Assembly (NCBI GenBank): GCA_029582165.1
Contig: CM055874.1
Span: 30,960,883 to 31,024,882, forward strand
Length of the DNA stretch: 64,000 bases
From: Portulaca oleracea
Lineage: Eukaryota; Streptophyta; Magnoliopsida; Caryophyllales; Portulacaceae
Reading direction: 5' to 3'
Position numbers and translations under genes: made by a program. How positions within the stretch are numbered: position 1 is the first letter of the stretch; each line of letters begins with the position of its first letter. A model generated the notes under the pieces. That model was not told the DNA's origin and made no database searches. It saw only the letters and a program-made list of their open reading frames with translations. Below are positions 59,158 to 64,000 of this stretch, piece by piece.

Positions 59158-61898
59158 ATGGGGAACGCCTCAGGAGTTTCTCAAACACGTAAAATGACGG
59201 AAGTGCCATTATATGTTCCCCCCTTTAAAAGGGAAGACAGAAGAACGCGAAGGACAGACACTCAAGCGACTTTTTCTATAAAAGGAAGGGAAGTCGAAAG
59301 GAGTATCAATGTCAATTCTCATATTCTAGAGGGAGTTCGGAGTAGTTAGGGTATCAAAAGAAAGTGCAGAAAAGTCAGTTCTTCAATCAAAGTCTGAGGG
59401 GGAAAAAAATGGAGAGGGATTTTAAGGAATACTGTGAGTTTTGCGTCAGGCCCTAGGATGGGGGCTCGGGTGGATCTTAGCCCTCCTCCCTTAGGGGTTG
59501 AGATAAGGCTGGATAATACGTTCATTGGGTATGTTACCGATGGGAAGGAGTGGGATGAGGGGGCGTTACAACGTTTGGTGGATGCAAACTGGGTGTTAAG
59601 GAGCTCGGTGTCCGTGAAGAAGGTGGGTGACTGGAGGTTTTCCTTCTGGTTTACGCATCCAGAAGACTGTCTGGATATGCTGGCCCAACGATCGGTGAAG
59701 TTCAATGGTTCGTTGCTGGCGCTTCAGAAAATTACGGCTGATATGCGACCGAGTGAGGTAACCTTCTGATCCATATCTCTGTGGGTACAGATCGAAGGGT
59801 TACCTTTTCGCCATAAGTGGGCAAGTTCGGCTATTAAGCTTGCGCGCCTGATTGGAGACGTTTTGGATGTTGACATTCATGGAGTTGCTGACTTTTCGTT
59901 AAATAATGTTAGGGTTCTTGTTAGAATTGAGTTGGCGAAGCCACTGGTTCCAGGGGCTTATGCGAGAGATGATTATGGGAATGTGTTCTGGTTGTTTTTT
60001 AGGTATGAGAATGTTTTTGTGTTTTGTCGGAAGTGTGGGAGAATCGACCAATGATTTTGACTGTGTGTTACCAACGGTGGTGGCGCAGGAGCAAGTCAAA
60101 TCGAGGATCCTGGAGGCAGCGCAAAAGGGGTATGCCATCATTCCTGGGGAAGGGGCGTGTTATTCTGGGAAGGTGCGTGCGTTTCCTATCAAAAGAGGCT
60201 ACCTTACTACTCGGCTCAGTCGACAAAGATCCGCTCGCAATCGATCCGGAGCTCCATTATCCGGTGTTTTTCGAGGTGGAGGAGTATGTGGGGGAAGGGT
60301 TTGGACCTGTTATTGATATATCCTCGGAAAAAAGAGGGGAACCGAGTAGTGCAAGGAGAAGAAAAGGGGGACCAGATGGAGGACATGGTGGGGAGGATGT
60401 AGGTCATCGTGGGGTAAGGAGGAGAAGTGGGGATGGACCAGCGGTCCGAGTCTCTAGGGATGAGGGGGGTGGAAATGAGATAGAGGTTCTTATGGAAGTA
60501 GATGGAGAGGGTGGGGTAGACGTTGGGCTTGGGGGGGTTCAGGGTACAGGAGTTGCGGGAGACGGGGTGGATCCCATGGAAGCAGTGGGAGGGGAGGAAA
60601 ACGATCAGGAGGATGCAGAAGAGGAGGATGGGGCGGGATGAGGATGAAGATCCGGATCAAATGAGTGATCATAGCGAAAATTCGAGTGATGGAGGAGACG
60701 ACGGAGGAGATGAGGGAGGCGAAGGACAAGGGACAGCAGGAGGAGGAGGGGGGCAAGTAGTGACTTTGCATGGGGAGGCACGGCTGCGGATGTGGGAGTC
60801 GACCGCGGGGATGGAGGTTCGGTAGCGACTACGGCCGTACTCGGTAGTGCAACTAATCAGGCTGAGTACTTCTACAGTGCATGCATGGGAAGCTCTGAAC
60901 AAAGCATGCAATCACGTACTATGAGCACTTTAAGTGAACTGCTGGAGCGAAGTGGGGGCCCAATGGATTTTTTCCCCAATAATCTGCCAAGGGGGCCCGT
61001 CTCCCCTTATGGACCATCTACTGACCAAGGTTACATTATTCGTGAGGCGATTCGGAGGTTGCACTCAGTGGGGAATTTGTCAGGTAACCCCCTTGAGGGC
61101 AATTCAGTCTTTTCTTTTAATAATGTGGACAGCAGTTACCCCCATTTCTTTTCGTCTTCTTTCCCACATGGGGACGGGTCTTTTTCAAGGGGGGAGGTTG
61201 GGGAAACCTTTAGGACAACCTTGTCGCCCTCTAGGGGAGTTGGAACAGGACATTTATTGGGGGCAATTTATGCAAATCCCCAACTGCCTTTGAACAGATT
61301 AGGGGGAGGGGAATCGTATATATATGAGAGGGGGGAGCCTAGTTCGTTGGGCTCCGGAGATCTGGAAAGTGGGGAGTTTGTGGGGGAAGATTTTCCTGGG
61401 TATGTTCCAAGTCTTTTCCAGGTGTCGGATTCCGAACAGGAACCGGGTCAGTGGTTTCAGTATACTCCAAATTCACCGTCATCAGAGGATACTCTGAGTA
61501 TGGGAGGGGGTGGTGGAGAGTGTCTTGAGGAGAAAAATTTGAATTGGCCTCCTGTGTTTAATAGAGTGGGGGATAAAATCAGGAAGGAGAAAGGGGAGGA
61601 GGAGGAAACTTATGTAGGGTTGACCAAAACTATAACCTTCAAACCTTCTGTTTCCTCAAAGTCTAGTTCTTTGGACTCAACTGTGGGCAGGGTGGAGATT
61701 TTTTCAAAGAAACGACAGCGACGAGCCAGGAGCGAGGAGCTGGATGGAGAGGATCAAGGGGATGAAGCTTCTTCGGCTTTTGCTGAGGAAATCCTCCAGG
61801 TTCGAGCTAAGAGACAACGGCGGGAGCAAATGGTGATGATCTTACAGAAGGAGTTTGAAGCTTTTTTGAAGGTTGAAGAAGAGAAGAAAGGAGGCTAG
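59158..61898 (+). pseudogene. LINE ORF1 (DUF4283 and zinc knuckle), broken
   Basis: ORF1 proteins of plant L1 elements bind element RNA. The likely ATG is 59158 (MGNASGVSQTRKM). After a stop at 59347 the frame changes. 59434-59769 holds the DUF4283-type core (WRFSFWFTHPEDCLDML), with TGA at 59767. The frame continues with PFRHKWASSAIKLARLIGDV to about 60050. There a zinc knuckle starts (CRKCGRI) but a shift near 60045 separates it from NDFDCVLP, so the knuckle is damaged. A long Glu/Gly/Asp-rich tail, in several frames, ends with a basic, coiled-coil-like end (61898; RAKRQRREQMVMILQKEFEA). Multiple shifts prevent a full product. Confidence 0.75.
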
Positions 61899-61960
61899 TG
61901 GTGGGAGTTGCTTGCTGAAAGGGTGGCGGAGGCAGCCCAGAAAATGCCTCCTCCATCGCC

Positions 61961-64000
61961 ATGATTGTTGCAGCTTGGAATTGCAGAGGTTTGGGGCAGG
62001 CGGACCTCTCTGCAATTCCTTATGTCCGCTGGGTGTCGTCTTTTTTGCATTTGGATGTAATTTGTCTTTTTGAGTCTAAGTTGTCTTTAGACATTGCTAG
62101 GGGTGCTGTTAAGCGTATGGGGTTCCCCTGCTCTTTTAGGGGTGATGCTGTGGGTAGGTCAGGGGGTATCATTGTGGGTTGGAAGCAGGAGTCTGTGTTT
62201 TCAATTGTGTGTTGTGATGCAAACTTTGTAATCTTGCAATCGAGTGGAATGAATGTTGCTTTGTGGTACGTTGTGTTTGTGTATGGGTGCCCTGCTTATC
62301 AATGCAGACATGATGTATGGGATCGTTTGGCAAGGGTTGTAATGGGTTTATAAGGACCTGTTGTCGTCATGGGCGATTTTAATCAGATTGAGGATAGCAC
62401 TCAAAAGCCAGGGGGATCGGCTAGAGTAAGAGGGGAACAACAGTTCTGGGACTGGAAAACCATGCTGGACTTGCATGATGTTCCTTTCACTGGGGCTACG
62501 TTCACATGGTCTAATAAAAGGAGGGGGGAGGAGTGCATATGGGAATGGCTTGATAGAGCCTATGGGTCCTCTCAATGGATGACTACATTTCCAAATTCGT
62601 TTGTGCATAACTTTCCAATCATCTTCTCTGATCATGCATTGGTGGCCTTGCATATCAAAACAGAGGATAAACCTAAAAGGAAATTTTTTAGGTTGGACCC
62701 TTGGATGACAAAGTGGAATAAATTCAGGTTTGAGGTTGAGAAACTTATTCAGTCCAACCATGTTCAAGGAAGTGCGTCCTTTCGGTGTGTTACCTGGTTG
62801 AGGTTAATCCGGCAGCTGGGGAGGGAGCTTTTGTTTGAGTCAAAGAAGACCCAATTTCAACCCACTACAAATGCGATTGAAGAGCTGAAGGAGTTGCAGC
62901 ATAGAGTAGCTACATTTGGTATGGGTGAGTCTGTTTTTTTAGGGCAATGCAAAAGGAGGCAATGCAAAAGGAGGAGTCTGTGGAGACTTTGATTCGGGAA
63001 ATTCATGAATTCTGGGTCAATAGGAGCAAAATCAAGTGGGCTGGGCTTGGGGACCAGTCTAGGCCTTTTTCTTCCAGAAGTATAGAAAGCGACAGGCTTA
63101 CAATCGGATCCAATGTTTGACGCTTACCAATGGGCTGCAATCCTTTAATGAACTCGATTTTGTGGGAGAATTTTATCGCGAGTTCTCTGCGCTATTTAGG
63201 CCCACAAGATCCTTGGCGCAAGTTCGGAACTCTGTTATGGGTCAGATAGTGGGGAATATTAAAAAGGCTCTTACGGATGAGGAGAAAGCGGGGCTCCTAC
63301 AACCCTTTTCTCGAGCGGATGTAGAAGAGGTTATCTGGAGTTTGAAGCCGGGGAAAAGTCCGGGTCCGGATGGCATTCCAGCTGAATCCTTCCAGAATTG
63401 CTGGAGTTTGGTTGGCGACAATGTTGTGGAGACGGTGTTGGAGGCGGTTAATCATGGTGCGTTTGTGGGAGAATTGAACAACACCAATATTTTTCTTTTG
63501 AAGAAGAAGCCGGAAGCGCAGACGGTGGCCGAGTTTCGCCCAATTAGCCTTTGTAATGTTGTGTATCGAGTCATTGCAAAGTGTTTGGTTGGGCACTTGA
63601 GGAGAGTTATGGGGTCCTTAGTTTCGGATGTTCAAGCAGCATTTGTTCCTGGCCGGCTGAAGGAGGACAATATCCTGGTGGTACATGAGGTTCTTCATTA
63701 CTTGGCCAATAAGCGTCAGGGTATACAATACGCCGCTTTAAAAGTAGATATGAGTAAGGCCTATGATAGGATCCAATGAGATTTCCTTGAAGCCGTTCTC
63801 AGGAAAATGGGGTTTCCGGATAGGTGGGTCTTTATCCTTATGAGGTGCGTGACTACTGTCCGATATTCTGTGCTTGTGAATGGTATTCGATCTGATCCAA
63901 TTATCCCAACCGCTGGGCTAAGACAAGGCGATCCTCTATCGCCTTATCTCTTCCTCCTGTGTATGGAGGCTTTGTCTGCCACGATTGAGGAGGAGGCTCG
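61961..64000 (+). pseudogene. LINE ORF2 endonuclease-reverse transcriptase, broken and cut by window end
   Basis: ORF2 nicks target DNA and copies element RNA. From ATG 61961 the endonuclease signature follows: AAWNCRGLG (catalytic Asn), LFESKLS (Glu), VYGCPAY, VVMGDFNQI (Asp/Asn), FTWSNKR and SDHALVALHI. A TAA at 62351-62353 interrupts it in frame; a second stop is at 62990. A shift leads to the RT frame (63117 on): KPGKSPGPDGIPAESF, FRPISLCNVVYRVIAKCL, GRLKEDNI, KVDMSKAYDR (first catalytic Asp) and, after a TGA at 63777 where Trp is expected, GLRQGDPLSPYLF. The catalytic YADD-type motif should lie beyond 64000. A 15-bp unit is duplicated in tandem at 62943-62972. Confidence 0.88.

Larger units (their letters stand above)
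58445..64000 (+). mobile_element. L1-type LINE, 5' part, continues past the window
   Basis: A G/T-rich, CpG-containing leader (about 58445-59157) precedes ORF1 and ORF2 on +, the order of plant L1 elements. ORF1 has a DUF4283-type domain and a zinc knuckle. ORF2 has an AP-type endonuclease followed by reverse transcriptase. The 3' part and poly(A) lie beyond 64000. Several stops and shifts show it is inactive. The 5' boundary is estimated from the composition change, not from a target duplication. Confidence 0.85.

Noticed and set aside
60216..60911. Ser/Pro-rich frames on - across LINE ORF1
   Set aside because: They are antisense shadows of the G-rich acidic tail of ORF1.

Overview
The window is nuclear DNA from a flowering plant, most likely a eudicot. 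It is AT-rich and mostly transposable elements, with two recognisable host genes that have plant-type introns. Species cannot be named from the sequence. All calls come from reading the sequence and the translated frames; no database search was run, and element family names rest on termini, target-site duplications (TSDs) and motifs.

Host genes. (1) An IQ67-domain calmodulin-binding protein of the IQD13/IQD14 type lies on the + strand: CDS 17647-25559, five coding exons, 563 codons, all introns phase 0, a 5'UTR intron at 16578-17619, and a third coding intron inflated to about 5 kb by repeats. (2) A plastid stearoyl-ACP desaturase lies on the - strand: CDS 39409-44311, three exons, 398 aa, with a 3 kb first intron. 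Both have a CT microsatellite in the leader region, and both look intact.

Layout. 1-889: end of a Ty1/copia-type LTR with its primer-binding site, then degenerate short repeats. 890-5132: a gag-only Ty1/copia element on the - strand with two LTRs of about 915 bp. 5185-5953: a Stowaway-like foldback MITE. 6212-13359: a Mutator-like element (MULE) with 92-bp terminal inverted repeats, a 10-bp TSD, a decayed transposase on -, and a GRF-type zinc-finger ORF on +. 13370-15880: LTR-like debris with a recurrent 16-bp palindrome. 16000-25700: the IQD gene. 25897-27014: a hAT-like MITE nested in another. 27350-29900: Ty1/copia pol fragments in opposite orientations, split by a 1.1 kb hairpin element with an 8-bp TSD. 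30765-34260: pol tail and 3.4 kb LTR of a Ty3/gypsy element. 34261-38700: AT-rich debris, microsatellites, and a LINE RNase H remnant split by a hAT-like MITE. 39400-44460: the desaturase gene. 44946-50806: three related non-autonomous Helitrons head to tail. 52413-53604: a solo LTR with a perfect TSD. 54472-57990: an inverted second copy of the Ty3/gypsy LTR and pol tail. 58445-64000: a 5' portion of an L1-type LINE (ORF1 and ORF2, both broken) that runs off the window.

The host genes do not obviously work together. The most unusual structures are the Helitron tandem array, the MULE with an opposite-strand companion ORF and a likely MITE relative inside the IQD intron, a series of foldback elements whose arms consist of short repeated units, and the very dense 9-mer GAGGTCCTC in the copia element.
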